A stretch of 64,000 bases of DNA. It comes from Paragonimus westermani (Eukaryota > Platyhelminthes > Trematoda > Plagiorchiida > Troglotrematidae). Each line of letters opens with the position of its first letter. Within the stretch, counting starts at the first letter, position 1. The stretch lies in assembly GCA_008508345.1 (NCBI GenBank), contig QNGE01002402.1, forward strand, positions 1-64,000, read 5' to 3'. Shown here in pieces: positions 1 to 12,445 of this stretch. The notes beneath the pieces were generated by a model. It did not search any database. It worked only from the letters and a program-made list of their open reading frames with translations, and was not told the origin of the DNA. A program made the position numbers and the translations under genes.

Positions 1-398
1 ATTGTGCTTTATTGGACGCCTTCTCGCTACAATATGTGTATACATATATATATACGTATATCTATATATATATATATATACATTTTTTTGTCACAATATA
101 CCTGGATATAAGTCACCACATGCTTTCACATGTTCGCGGATGTTTCTCTGTACACTTGAGATATTTCCTATATATATGGTCTACATACATATTACACACT
201 TGTCCTATATATTACACATGCCTGCTACAGACACTGCTTAGTCAACCAATGAGAAAATTCGGCTTCAAGGTCACTCGGCGTACTATTAAGCCGTTCAAGT
301 TTTCCCCCGGGTATGGAAGAAAACCGGTTCCCCGTCAAATTATTTCGATATTAAATTAGCGCAATTCCTCGGCGCTCTTTACGAGAATCTTTTACGCA
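1..398. repeat. TA-rich microsatellite and unassigned leader DNA
   Basis: Positions about 36-84 are an imperfect TA/CA dinucleotide tract dominated by alternating t and a. The rest up to the start of the CR1-like ORF1 has no recognisable coding content. Short open frames here are products of the low-complexity tract. The element's 5' untranslated region may begin somewhere in this interval, but no boundary can be seen. Confidence 0.6.
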
Positions 399-971
399 AT
401 GAAAGAAAAGTTCCCACAATACAATAAGCATGTTTCATACTTTCCTGATTATTCCGTCCACCTTCATTCAGAGGATATTCCAAACTCATATATCAACGAT
501 GTACCAACGACTGCATTCACTTCGTGCGGCTGCTATGGGTTCAGAATGTCCATACAAAGCAGCATGCAATGCTACCAGTGTCAGAAGTGGTATCACTCCA
601 GATGCACTGGTTTCAACGAACACAAGTACAAACACCTGGCCTCCTCATATCTCGATTTCATATGCATGAGCTGCAGGTTTGACGAAAGCCAATGCGTCGC
701 TCCGCCGCTGACTAGCAACACACTCACTACGGCAAGTGGAGTGACGCAGAAGACATGCGCCTGCAAGTGCCGGGTTCTCAGTTTTGTATCCCCTACTTCT
801 TTCATGGGGAGTAGGATGGAAGAATACCAACGGACTCTGTCAGAAATGAAGTTGGAATTGCAGTATCTAAATGGGTACACAGCGCTTGCCCCTCCTGGTT
901 TTGCAATCAACAAGAAGGCAGTTTTCCTGTCAACTGCGCACAGAGGAGGCGGTAACGAAAATGGAGGATAA
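399..971 (+). CDS. CR1-like ORF1 N-terminal part with PHD-type zinc finger
   Basis: A 190-codon frame. Residues about 42-92 hold a Cys/His-rich module of PHD-finger pattern: CGCYG, later CYQCQKWYHSRC, and a closing ICMSC about 25 residues on. This is the Cys4-His-Cys3 style finger found in ORF1 of CR1-group elements, where it is thought to help RNP assembly or nucleic-acid binding. A possible short coiled segment (residues 150-165, EYQRTLSEMKLELQYLNGY) follows. The frame then runs out, and ORF1-like sequence continues in other frames up to about 1940, so this is the N-terminal part of a broken ORF. The Met start is the first in the frame and is not otherwise supported. Confidence 0.65.
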   Translation: MKEKFPQYNKHVSYFPDYSVHLHSEDIPNSYINDVPTTAFTSCGCYGFRMSIQSSMQCYQCQKWYHSRCTGFNEHKYKHLASSYLDFICMSCRFDESQCVAPPLTSNTLTTASGVTQKTCACKCRVLSFVSPTSFMGSRMEEYQRTLSEMKLELQYLNGYTALAPPGFAINKKAVFLSTAHRGGGNENGG

Positions 972-1944
972 AGCTTTTAGAGAATGGAGAGGTGTTTTGT
1001 GGGGCTACTTCCCCGCATCTCCGAGCGAGCTACCTAAATCAGTCTCAGCGTCTTCATTCCCGCTGGACGTCACAAACCTGATACCCGCGAGCAGGCTGCG
1101 CGCCAAGACAGCCAAAGAGTCACTTGGCCGCTTGGTAGTTCTGTCAGCCATACTCAGTCCCGACGTTGTGATGGGATAAACGATGGCTTCGAAGTCCACT
1201 AACACCCATCAGAACGGCGTGTCTTTCGATCGTTCTCGACAAGAGAGTGTGAGACGCGAGCATCGGACTAAGAGTAAGTGACGAATCATAGCAGAGGAGG
1301 AGTTACAGTTGGAGATTATGTTCATAGTTTCTGCTACTGGACATCCCCATGAGTCTCTTGTACCTGTTGAAGAAAGCGAGGATGCCGATCGCCTGGTCAT
1401 TCCAACGATCGACGCCCTAAGCACAGGCACGAATATTGGGAGCAATTAAACCGCACAAAAGCTGTCGTCAGTGTTACCTACCTCAAAACCCACCGAACGG
1501 CCCCACAGAAAATTCATCCGTTGGAGAATTTGGACCGGAAGTAGCCTTCTGGGGACCGTTTCCTGCGACTCAAAAAGCACTTCTTCGGCCCGCTCCACTG
1601 GGTTCATCTATCGCCGGTCCCATAACGTTACGCGCATCGACGAAGAAGCCCAATGTTCCGTGGGTGAAAACTTCCAACTCCTCAGAGGCGAACTTTAACA
1701 GTGGCGTGGGGAAAACGATTCACGACACCATGCACACTGGTAGAGCGTCCTCTGTTGTCACTGACGTATGCACAGGCGGTGGTGTAGGGCCCACAACATC
1801 GAAGGTGGTCCGTCAGAACAACTCGGAAAAACAGACCGAGTCCAGCTCCACCACCCTCCTCAATTCTAGGCCTTCTTTCTCAGGCTCTTTCTCACACCAT
1901 CCTTTCTATTTTCTCGCGAAATCCAACGAGGAAATAGCTTCTAG
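966..1944 (+). pseudogene. Remainder of CR1-like ORF1, frameshifted
   Basis: Between the PHD-finger frame and the endonuclease, open pieces occur in two frames (about 961-1180 and 1436-2008). They are rich in Ser, Thr, Pro and Asn, with no fold I can recognise. Their position and low-complexity composition fit the variable C-terminal half of ORF1. The 1436-2008 frame overlaps the first residues of the endonuclease region, where the reading frame changes near 1990-2025. I assign no function to this piece. Confidence 0.4.
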
Positions 1945-2640
1945 ATGCGTGTATACGAATTGTCCGAGTGTTTCAATAAATTACCGAAATCAGACAGTTA
2001 ACTCATGACATAACATGTTTGACCTCACGGAGACCTGGCTTACAGGTGGTGTCAGTGACAGTGAACTGAGTGTCCCGGGGTATTCAGTTCATCGGGCTGA
2101 CTCTGCCTTAGGGAGAATGGGGGTTCTCTGAGTTTCCTTCAGCAGTGTCTCCAGACACCCACGGTTATCGGTGGCTTCCAGCCCTCTGAGAAATACGAAG
2201 CTCTGTGGCTTCGACTACCACTGCGTGGCCAAGACTCACCCCTAGTGGGGGTTATTTATCGTTCTTCATCAGACGTTCCCGACGACGACACCCTTCTGGT
2301 AAGCCTAGAAAATTTCCCAGGCTTACAACGCTCTACTAATCTGCTTATTATGGGTGACTTTAATGCATGTAAGATAAACTGAGCACCACTTACTCACCAG
2401 GACTGTGAAAGCGGATTCTCAACTTCCTTATCAACGTTGATACGCCGGAAGGCGGCATTGTTCTGGTCAGATTCCCTACCTGCTCGACTTAGTTGTCACT
2501 AACGAGAGCCACCTGATAGACAGGGTAATCATCAAGCCGCCACTTGGACACAGTGACCACTCTCTATTAGCCCTTGATCTTATCTGCTACTGGCTACAAC
2601 AACCAGCAAAAAGGTCCACCGTTTGAAACTTTATTCAGGC
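1945..2640 (+). pseudogene. APE-type endonuclease domain of CR1-like ORF2, frameshifted
   Basis: Three hallmarks of the apurinic/apyrimidinic-type endonuclease appear in order but in different frames. LTETWL lies at about 2023-2040, with the metal-binding Glu. LLIMGDFNA lies at about 2340-2366. LGHSDHSLL lies at about 2542-2568 and carries the catalytic Asp-His pair. In an active element this domain nicks the target DNA to prime reverse transcription. At least two frameshifts and several stops separate the motifs, so no endonuclease can be made. The reverse transcriptase follows directly. Confidence 0.75.
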
Positions 2641-2988
2641 AAATTTTAACGGTCTGAAAACCTACTCAAGTTAACCCTTTCTTGACCTGGACCCCGTGGA
2701 CAAGAACTACCGTATTTTAAAGGGCAATTCAGAAAGCAGACGACTTATTTATACCGCGCAAACTGTGCATTTTCTCTTATCGCTACACCTCCCACGCAGG
2801 ATACGTCGTCTTCTCGATAATAGTTTCCATTCATTCCTGAAGCACAAGCTTATGGGAAACTCAGTGGTCCTAATCGCGTTCCACATTGTTCGAAACAGGT
2901 GTAGGCGGGAAATCCGCGAACACACCGAACTTGTACAAGAGAAGATCCCACTCAGAGTCCGCGGGAACGAAACTTTTTATTCAAGCAT
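2641..2988 (+). pseudogene. CR1-like ORF2 linker between endonuclease and RT
   Basis: A 101-codon frame (2696-3001) contains basic, helix-prone sequence of the kind that joins the endonuclease and RT domains in these elements. It has no catalytic motif. It overlaps the RT frame by about a dozen bases in a different phase, which marks another frameshift. Confidence 0.4.
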
Positions 2989-3882
2989 ATGCGACGACTA
3001 AGAAAGAACAAACCTTATTTACGACTGCCCAACGGGGAGGCCTCACCTGACCTATTAGTTGTGGCCGGGTCATCCAGGGGGTACTATTTGGTAGTCTACA
3101 ACATCGCATCCCCGAGCTGGCATCCTGTACTACCGTTGCAGAAGTTCAGGCAACCACTCGTGACCGCTGAATTTTCTGTGCTAGATGTTGAAGACCTTTT
3201 ACTCAAGTTTAATCCATACAGTGCAATGGGTCTTGACATGATCCATCCCAGAATACTCAAGAAAGCAGCTGTTAGTCTGGCTGAACCTCTTTGTAAGCTG
3301 TTCAAGCAAAGACTCCAGACTAGCATCCTCCCTAGCCCATGGAAAGAGGCGATGGTCACACCTATATATAAAATGGGTGACCGGCACTCTCCGGCCAGGT
3401 ATCGGCCAATCAGCCTTACTAGCATCCCGTGCAAAATAATGAAGCGCCTACTAAAGTGCGCCATCCTGAATCACTCCCTGTCAAATAACCTTTTCTCTTC
3501 CGCCCAGCACGGCTACCTTCCTAATCGGTCATGCATAACAAACATGCTTATTGTCATGGATAGTCTGACGGGGGCCAAAGACAATGACCTTATCTCGGAT
3601 GATATCTTCTTTGATTTCGCCAAGGCTTTCGACCGTGTTCCACACGGCCCCCTAAAGCACAATCTGGAAGTCTGTGGTATTCAAGGAGAAGTTCTTTGCT
3701 GCATTGCCTCTTTTCTTGATAATAGAACTTTTAGAGTCAAGAACGGATCTCCCTTCATCATTTCTGCGAGAGTTCTCCAAGGATCAGTGCTAATTCCTTT
3801 GTTATTCCTCATTTACATCAACGACCTTCCAAACAATATTTCCAGCAACGCCCTGTTATACACAGACGACCTGAAAAGCTAG
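2989..3882 (+). pseudogene. CR1-like reverse transcriptase
   Basis: A 297-codon open frame with the non-LTR RT motifs in order. YRPISLTSIPCKIMKRLL and QHGYLPNRSCITNML belong to the fingers. FFDFAKAFDRVPH, carrying the first catalytic Asp, lies at about 3610-3648. VLQGSVLIPLLFLIYINDLP comes next, and LLYTDD at 3853-3870 is the catalytic box. The box reads YTDD where a small residue is more usual at the second position. The frame stops with TAG 12 nt after the box, so thumb and C-terminal sequences lie in other frames downstream. The enzyme would copy element RNA at the nicked target. The truncated frame is unlikely to be active. Confidence 0.9.
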
Positions 3883-4247
3883 AATGTCACCAATCCCAGC
3901 GCACAACAGATTGGTGTTAAAGCGATCAGCGCCCGTCGGACGATTGGTGTCTCCCACTAAATGACAATAAATGTGCTCACATGTCACCCGGTGAAAATTC
4001 TGGTAATGCCTTCATGATTCATAGTGCATCTAACAGAGTAGATATCATAAGAGTCGGTCCGAAGAAGGATATGGGCATCCGGTTGTCGTTCAGCTTGTCT
4101 TTCACGTATCAACATGAGATGACAGCATAAAAGGGATTTGCCGCTCTTAGGATGATTAGGCGCACTTTCACTCACATGGACAAAAAAGCTTTTCAAACGC
4201 TTTGCGGGATTTATATATGACCGCTTCTTGAGAACGCGGATCAGGTC

Positions 4248-4658
4248 GTGTATACCTGCCTGAAGATAGACATATTAGCTGTTGAGCGTGTCCAGCGCGC
4301 GGCTACCAAGGTGGTCGCGGGCCTGGGTAATGTTACTTACGAGTCTCGACTTGAAATCCTTGACCTGTACCCACTTGAATTTCGAAGACTCCGCGGTGAT
4401 TTAATACTCACAAACTTCTTCCTTAGAGTGGGTCTTGTAGAACAATTCTTCACTGTAACGAATGGTGACGGCCAGCGAGGACACAATAGGAAGCTTTTCA
4501 GACTTCGTCCTAGGACCTTTTTTAGGCAGCAGTTCTTTTCTTACAGGTTTATTAACGATTGGAACAGCCTTCCTTCTGAGGTCGTCAGCAGCGCTTCCAG
4601 AGATCGTTTTAAAGCCTTGCTTGATTTTCATCTACCTAAAATTGCATTATGCGAGTAA
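4248..4658 (+). pseudogene. CR1-like ORF2 C-terminal domain
   Basis: A 136-codon frame: an ERVQRAATK segment, then LEILDLYPLEFRRLRGDL, then a Phe/Arg-rich stretch ending FINDWNSLPSEVV. This is the conserved tail downstream of the RT in CR1-group elements; its role is not known. It ends at TAA 4656-4658 and probably marks the true C-terminus. The intervening 3883-4247 holds decayed thumb sequence with stops. Equivalent segments are seen in the second copy at about 31150-31420. Confidence 0.75.
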
Positions 4659-4660
4659 TA

Positions 4661-7600
4661 TTACTTTGTTCATGGTTTTCACTATAATCCTGAAGAGCGT
4701 TGCTACATCCTATCTTCAGTGATGCCTTTCAGATTAACAGACGCCCGCTGACATTGGGTAAGGAAAACCGACTGGATCCGGGAACCTTGGGCCGCTGCCT
4801 CGAACCCGTGTATCAGTCGCTGAATCGCTGAATTGCGGCTTTTGGGACAACAGAGGAAAGGAGCACCACTAGGAATATACATCTACTGAAAGTTTGTCAC
4901 TACTCGTAAAATTCACACACACGTACACACGCATGAGAACGCTCCGGTTTTGCGAGCTAAAGTTGTACATCCATTCTTATCAGTTTCAAAGCACACGTAC
5001 TACCGCGTAGGTCCCAGCACCAACTCACCAATGCCCAACTGCAGACATCGACGCATACATCCTCTGCAAACCGGCACATCTGCGTCCGCTTAGGCTGGTG
5101 TGCGTGAAGTCTGTGATGTAGTATTATGCCCAGAAAGCTCATACCCAACGCATCTCTTAAGCAACAATGAGACAGTAGTTTCTGGTATGTTTGAGTTAGA
5201 TGCAAATCAACAAACGCCTATTATGTTTCGCGCTAACAGGTTAAAGATAGTGGTGCAGTCACCCCGTTGCAATGCGTAAAACCTCGAAAAACTCGACGTC
5301 ACTCTCGGAAAATGTGTGCATTAAAATGACCCGAGAACATTGGGGAACGTGGATATATCCTATTGCATAAATACAAGAGGGCAAGAAAAGATACAGCTAT
5401 AGGTGTGACAGTCTTCGTGCCCAGCAAAAGCAACGGTTTGCGAGATTGGTGCAGTCCTGTGGATTGAAGGGGGATACTAACCATGCTGTGCAACGCACCC
5501 CGTTTTTTATGGGCTGCTTCTTTATTTCTTGTTCATTTTCTTCTGTAGTTCATGATGGTGTAACTGTATCAACTTTAATCAGCTTATTTTGTTCTCTCTG
5601 CAAATCTGAGAATGTAATAGTCTGGCGAAGGTGATCCCGGACTAACTTGTTTCACCAATTACGACCAGCGACCAGCATCACAAGGACAGAGGCGCACTGA
5701 TTACCCCGAAGGAAACCAAAGACTGTCGCTTCATCATCATCACACCTTGGTCACACGGTCTTTCTTTTCTGGGGGTAGCATATTGGAAGACAATTGTGTA
5801 GTTCGCTCGTATAGCGTTTCTAGGTCGAAACGAGTTACAAGTAGCCATTTGAGCGCGGAACGAGAATCCTTAAGTTTTTCGTGAACGAACAAGATAGGTA
5901 TTTTACAGCAAATTTATACATTTTATCGAGTATAGTTAACGTGTTGCAATGCGAAAATATAGGTTATACATAAAACTCGCTCATACTTGCACTTATGGTA
6001 AGAAGATTTTGGCATTTTATTCAGTGAAAGCGTCGTGGCGGTATTCGTAACCCATCTAGCTTTGTAGAAAACGTACGGTTCAACAAGGAGTTTGCCATGA
6101 CGGTGAAGCTGAAGTTTGAATCAGAGTGCGTTACTTTCCTCTAGGGAGGCAAATTCCCTTGTGATAGTCGACACTGGGTGCTTCTGGCTTGGGGAAGTGG
6201 CACAGGCTCTAAGCATATACGCGAGGAGTCTGTTTGACACAATGAGTGAACGCGTCTCGTTTCCGTTCATTGGAGATAGCGACGAGTGAGATGGGCACGG
6301 CCCAGGACGAGAGGTAACTTTCTCCGAAGAGAACTTATTCAGATAAACAGACTTTTTGAGGGGGTAAGCAGGGTGTACTGAGCCTTCTTGAAGCCAGCAC
6401 ACTTAGAGTGGCAACATCTTAGGCACGTCTTGCATGGCACAACGTTGTGAATAATCATGTGGCAGCCAAATCAACCTTAAACACTTGATACTCCCGATTT
6501 TGTGCGTGTGGTTGATTCCGTAATTCGTGAACAGCTGAGTGGCAATGTTGCCCAAACAATAACTGTTGCAGCCAGGTCTCCTCCATTTGCAAACAGCTAA
6601 ACTGGCAAATCGCGAAGAGCAGCGATGTCGCAATTTCGGTCATTCAGAACGGTTCTTCCCAAGGCACTTGTGCAGTTCAGCGGTGGTGGATGCTCAGGCA
6701 CTATGTAACTAATCGTACCAGTCATCATGTTGTAACGTCTGAGCCAGTTTATCGGAATTTCTCTGAGATCTTTTGCAGATTTCCACAGATTCCACAAAAA
6801 CTCATTTACACGAACAGCTGTTATCGGTTTTTCTCACCAGGCTCTTACAGTTACATAAGGTACATGCGTTTTGTACGTGAAAAATTGAAACAATTTGAAT
6901 GGGTCAATAAAATCATAGAAATGGGGCAGGTCACGGTCTAGTGGAGGGGGTTGCGGGTGATGGTGAACGTGTAACTCGGTTACGCGTGCCGGTCATGAGA
7001 CTTGCAGTCATCGGTGTCAAGTGGTTCACGCTTGCTTGAGTTTCAGGTGGCTGTGGAATGGTTGGCAAAGGATAATGTATGGTTTACAGGAACCGTTTTT
7101 GGGCATTCAGACAGGGGTTGTAGAGTGTGACGGCAATAGCCTCGGCCGTCAATAACAGTCGCGACCTGACAGCTCTGGAGTGGGATTGAGGAAACGTTTA
7201 AACACATGGTCAGGGTTGGGTCAGATCAAAATTACTGGTCGCGCATCAAGGAGTTGCAGAAGTCACATATTGATAACAATAATGGCGATGGTTCATTTTT
7301 GTGAAAGAAAAACGAAAAGAACGTCAACTTCTGACACTTAAAATTCCACAACGTCAAGTCTTGTAAGCAACAAGAAAAGCGTTATCAACAGCTGAAGTAA
7401 AGACAAAAATGATTGTGCTTTATTTGAGGTAGATAATAAAGCACGAGATCGTCTTTCAACGAACTGGAGGATAATCGAACCAAGCACAACAATTTCAACA
7501 CTAATCCAACAGATTGACAAAATCAACATTTGTTAAACATCTCAATGTAACGTGAACAGGTCTGCCCAGTGTCACTAGGCTGAAGGTGGTCTCATGAATT

Positions 7601-10600
7601 ACACTTAAGTGGCATGAGATTACACCCACTTTACCTCGCTTGGTTCTTAAGCTGTTCTCTTCATGTTCTCTTCAGTTACTTGCTGTGAAACGCTTTTAAC
7701 ATGTTGTCCCTTGGCGTCTGCGGAACACCTGGTAACAGATTCTTAAGTTGCACCATCGGGTAGTTTGCTGGTGGCTGAAGCGGCTGCGCGATGAAATGCC
7801 TGGTGGCCGTTTAGGAGGCCTTCAATCTAAGTGGTATTTTGAACGAAGTCAAAAGAAAAAGCAATATGGTCGCTCAGCTGTTGAAGAGTGTTGATAGCAG
7901 CGTCTGCAAAACATCGTTTGTTCGTTTAACAGCCTGAAGTTCATTTGGAAAACCAAAATATCATGGCTGCAAACGGCCGCTCTCTGGGTTTGTTCAACGA
8001 ATTGACGCTGAGTACTCTGTTAGCTTTGATCCGACGAGATAGATCAGTGGAAGGCTGACGCCCTTCAGATCGAGAATACATACGAAATGTTTATTACTTA
8101 TTTCTTCACGGTCTGTGTAACGATTCACGTCTGATCGTTGAGGTACACGTAGCCCAAGAAAAAGGATCTCCAAAATGAGAACAAGATTGGATCCAACAAC
8201 TTCTATGGTAATATTAACGAAATGCATCGATAATTACAGAAAGGAAATCCTCAATCGTTCGCGACGACAGTCTTGTCCAGCAAAATCAATAGCTTCACAA
8301 CAGGACCAACAAGGTCAAAGGTGAACCAACACGCCAGCAGACCAGGACAAGAATGGCCACTGGCGCCACAGACATTTAATGACACATTAGTTCAATAAAA
8401 CAAAATGGGGTGTGTGAGGTAGTGGGAACGTGTCAGGTTAATGAGAAAAATGGGGGAATGCAAACGATGGGAACGAATTTTCTCAGTTATCGGATCAACA
8501 AATTTACAGTCTGTTTGGTTATTTTTGCATAATGTTGTGCTGGGTTGATTATTGTTGGAAGGTGGCCTTACGTATTGTTATCTTACTTAAACAACCCGAT
8601 CAGCCATGCTTATTTCTACTTCAGCTATTGCTACCATTTCCCTTACTATTACTCACTCTGAGCCCTGCGAATTTCTATATCCCAGAATCAAACATTTTTC
8701 CCTACATTTTTTCTTGAGAATCTCGCAATTCACATTATTTCTTGATGCGCGAACAGTCGTCTCAATGCGACTCAGCCAATAGCTATTCTGTTTAAGTGAG
8801 CTCAACGCCGTTCTGTCGTCCTCGTTAGTGAGCGGGGCCTGGTTACGGCCTAGTTGTGAGTACATTCCTTGTTCAACTCTCAGGGATTTTTCAGGTTCGG
8901 GGCTAGAGTTGATTTTCTTGTATAGTTATTCAATCAATGCCTTATTCACTCAAGTTTTTATGAGAGCCCTTCATCAACCTCTTGGACAAAAATTCCCTCC
9001 TCTCCAGTTAAACTATAAGAAAGGCATTTGTTAGACCGCTAGATTACGCGTAACTCAGTGTGTATCTGAATCGCTGGTCAGCAATCCAATAGTTACTTTT
9101 GGTGACCTGCAGGGGCCGGGTAAGTTAATCGCCGCCTGCCTGTTCCGCAGTTGTAGGGCAGTGACTGGTTCTAACCAAGCAGATATTGTTGCCTTTTTCC
9201 TCTAAAGAAGATCTGACAGGCCCCTGCGGAACAAGGACAATGGGCTTCCTGTGCTCGCAATTGGCGACTTTACCCTTGCGTTCACCTCCATCCCCACACC
9301 GCGTGAGTCCGGTGCATTGTAAGTAGAGTTCACTGTCACTACTGTCTGAGGAAGGCTGTGCATCCATGACCGCAGCCATCTGGGACGAATAGTCTGTACA
9401 CGTCTTACGCAATTCTGGCATCTGTTACGCTGACCATACATTTGCCTAAAGGTACCATCTTGAGATTACTTTCAGAAGATAGTTCAGACTGGGTGACACA
9501 ACCTGGTTGTTGACGAAACTGGTGTTGCGTCCGATAAGTTTGATCGTTGCTACTGTTGACATTTACTATACCGACCACGGGTAGATTTTATAGAGGTAGT
9601 ACGGACTTCTTTCATTATACCCTGGTGGCGTCAGGAAAGCTAGTCCAACGGTTTTTATCTTGAGGATCTAAGGTCGACCAGTGTAGATTCGGATATCCTG
9701 TGAAGTCAGTGCGACGGGAGGCCAGTTCTATACTGCCTCCACGGATACTTTCCTTAAAACCACAGGATGGCAAGAAGGCTTTGGAGAAGTCGGCATTGGC
9801 AGATGAATGAGCTGGGGTATGTCGGAAAAAGTTGCCATCATAGCCGTTGATGCGAGTGCATTACGAACGTAGTCCGCTTGGCCCCCGCAGCAGCAGAGTA
9901 CAAAGTTGTCCTGTAAATCTGGAAGACCGTATAGTATATCATGATATGCAGCTTCTAGCTTCTACTATGAGAAGCTTTCAGTAAGGGGACTTTCTTTAAG
10001 TAAATGGCGTCCCGATCTCTGGCACGTATGTCACAAGTCGGGAGTGGAACACTGTTGTGTCCTGTTGGGGGTGTGTGCACACGGACAGCCTGCGCGTGTC
10101 CGTGAAGCTGACCCGTTCGCATGGTTTGCCGTTCATGGTAAGCCAATGCGCAAACAAACTTGCACTTGTTTGTCTGATTTGTTTGGGTCATGTGACGTTC
10201 TCTATCGGACAAGTCAGCTTTAGCCTGCTAAGGCTTGTGTGCTGACATTATACGATCTACCGACTTACCGTACAGGCAGCGTGCCTATGATTCATATAGT
10301 GCACCCGTTCTCATTGATACAACACTGCTGTTTGTTTGCACATGTCTTATATGAGCATGATATACCCATATAATCTAGTCACTACAGTGCACGAAAGACA
10401 ACATCCTGTTATATGATTTACTGCATACAACAAATGTCTGGGTAACAAAACTTGATGATTCCCACTAAATTTTCTTCAGCTTCACTCACGAATCACGTTT
10501 CATCACTGCGTACTTCAATATTACGAGAAGGTCGTAGGTATTCTTCGACGGAAATTGAATCACATCTGTAAGCAGCATCTCAAGTGAGCCGCACAAATTC

Positions 10601-11800
10601 CGTGCAGAGGAGCACGTCGATCTCCGATGCTCTGCATTAGAAAAGCCAGCGCAACACAGTTAGGGCCCTGCTTGCTGTGAACATTTTCGCTAGAGGCTCG
10701 GTGACTACGTTACCAGGACTACGAGATCCAGCTTGCAGCGCACTTCGTTTCCTACGCTACTCATCTCTATTGAAAGTCCACAGTTACCGGCCGGAAGTAA
10801 ACGATCACGCATCCGGATAAGCTCAAGGGTAGCCATTTAGCAACTGACTTCACCAGGAGCACTTTTTAATGTTTTAAATGAACAGCCAGATTTAAGCGCT
10901 AGCAAAGCTCTTGACGTCGTGTAATAGGAACACGGCTGGCTTAGGCTATTTACCCGCCCTGTTCTTCTTTAAACTGTCAAAGAAACACCCAGCAATTTGG
11001 CCGTATGCACAGCAACGGCTTGATTCGTTGATACGTTGTAATTTTATACCGAGGTTTCCTTTGCATTTCGCCGGATTTTGCATACATTTTTTCAAATTCC
11101 TTTGGTTGCTCTTCTCACTATCTCACCGTTGTAATCACTTTTGTTATTATATACTATGTCCAACAATATGACAATCCGACCGACATCCATCTCCATGGTC
11201 TTTCCGCTATGTTCAGTTTAATAGTTCGGGGTGCCAAATTTGAAAGCGTAGGTAATTGTGTCGTTCGAACTCCCCAGGAGTCACAGCAGAGTATAATTCA
11301 ACTTTAGACAGAGGCGACATCGAACTGTTTGCTTGGCGTCTGGCCATACTGAAACGTACAACAGACCAGCACAGTAGCGGAACATCCAGAGAGGCCACTG
11401 CTGATGCTGTTTGGTTATCCGCGTGATCGTATCATAATCTTGATGAAAGCATAGGTTGGCTGGTTGCAACCCAGCGAACCTGCAGTTTTGCGATCTGTAG
11501 TGATTCTGAAGTAGCAGATACTGAACAAAATAGATAGGTCGTATGCTGCAAACTCAACTTTAGGAATTGCTGAATGGGTCATACACAGAGCATGAAGGTG
11601 GTAAGCGGCGCGGTTACAGCAAACGAAGATGAGGGCGCTAAGGAATCCTTTCACTCTTCTGGAAAAATACCGGGGAAAAGAGAACTCCTTTTACACAATT
11701 AAAATGTGCACCGATTATCTTTATGTCCCATTGCGTTCAAAATCTAACTAGCGCCAGTGAACCTATGAAAAAATACAGACTTAAGTTGAACCATGACAAC
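4661..11800. other. Long stretch with no supported gene
   Basis: About 7.1 kb between the CR1-like copy and the BEL/Pao element. Open frames are all under 100 codons and scattered over six frames. None has a motif I recognise. Around 9125-9441 (minus) a Cys-containing frame hints at a decayed gag zinc knuckle, but the spacing does not fit. Simple-sequence patches occur near 4912-4934 (ACAC-type). No RNA gene was seen by eye. Confidence 0.5.
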
Positions 11801-12445
11801 TGTTGACACCGGATGTACGGTGGTTGTTCGAGCAACGCCTAGTCTTCTCGCAACGTCTATCGATTTGCTGGATCCACAATAGTCGCGTCTGTAGGTAAAG
11901 AGCGTCTATAATTTCTGAGCCCGTCGGGCAACTGATTCGGATCCAAAAACGAAGACGGTCGTATTGGCGAGTTTCTTAGTATTAAGGTGCTAATGTTCAG
12001 AAGCAATATGGTAAACCGAACAGTGGAAGACAACAACAAACGCCGATATTGAATCCGCCAAATATACAAGTTACGAGACTAACGGTTTGCGTAAATATAA
12101 TCAAATGCAACAGTCACGTAATGGCAAAGCGGTCAAGCGAAAATGAAACCAGGGTACATATAAACAAAGGTCCGACAAGGGAAAGTAAGGGAGAGAAACT
12201 ACGCGGAAACACGTTCCTGCAAGCAAACGGTAGCAAGATTTAATGGTACATCAAGATCAACACCTACGGGAGAAACGGTTTGTCACGCGCGTAACTTGAG
12301 TGGTAGTTTCAGATTGTAAGAAAGGATCGTAATCGGCATAAAGAATTCCAACGTAAGGAGACGAATCAATGAGAAGGGAATAAATATGGCAGAAAACGTG
12401 GCCACCAACGTTTTATTAACACATAACAATTATCAAGCACTGACA
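11801..12445 (-). repeat. 3' LTR of the BEL/Pao element
   Basis: Begins TGTTGACACCGG on the plus strand and ends CACTGACA, so it has TG...CA ends. Every base from 11801 to 12444 matches the repeat at 18054-18697 in a line-by-line comparison. Two short open frames inside (70 and 64 codons) appear unchanged in both copies and are by-products of the repeat, not genes. Confidence 0.93.

Larger units (their letters stand above)
399..4660 (+). mobile_element. CR1-like non-LTR retrotransposon, near full length, inactivated
   Basis: The order along the plus strand is a zinc-finger ORF1, an APE-type endonuclease, a reverse transcriptase with its fingers, palm and thumb, and a conserved C-terminal domain. 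This is the layout of CR1-group (jockey superfamily) elements. The coding sequence is spread over several frames with stops and indels, so the copy is dead. No terminal repeats are seen, as expected for a non-LTR element. A second, more decayed copy of the same family lies at 30300-31450: the palm/thumb and C-terminal segments are alike at nucleotide level (compare 4351-4410 with 31156-31215). The exact 5' and 3' ends are not determined. Confidence 0.85.

Noticed and set aside
1..90. TA-rich start as telomeric or origin sequence
   Set aside because: Simple TA/CA dinucleotide tract without telomere repeat units.
9125..9441. Minus frame with Cys residues as a gypsy-like gag zinc knuckle
   Set aside because: Cys and His spacing does not match a knuckle in any one frame and no pol follows.
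11857..12243. 70- and 64-codon frames repeated at 18110-18496 as a duplicated gene pair
   Set aside because: Both lie within the LTR repeat and on opposite strands; the identity is explained by the LTRs.
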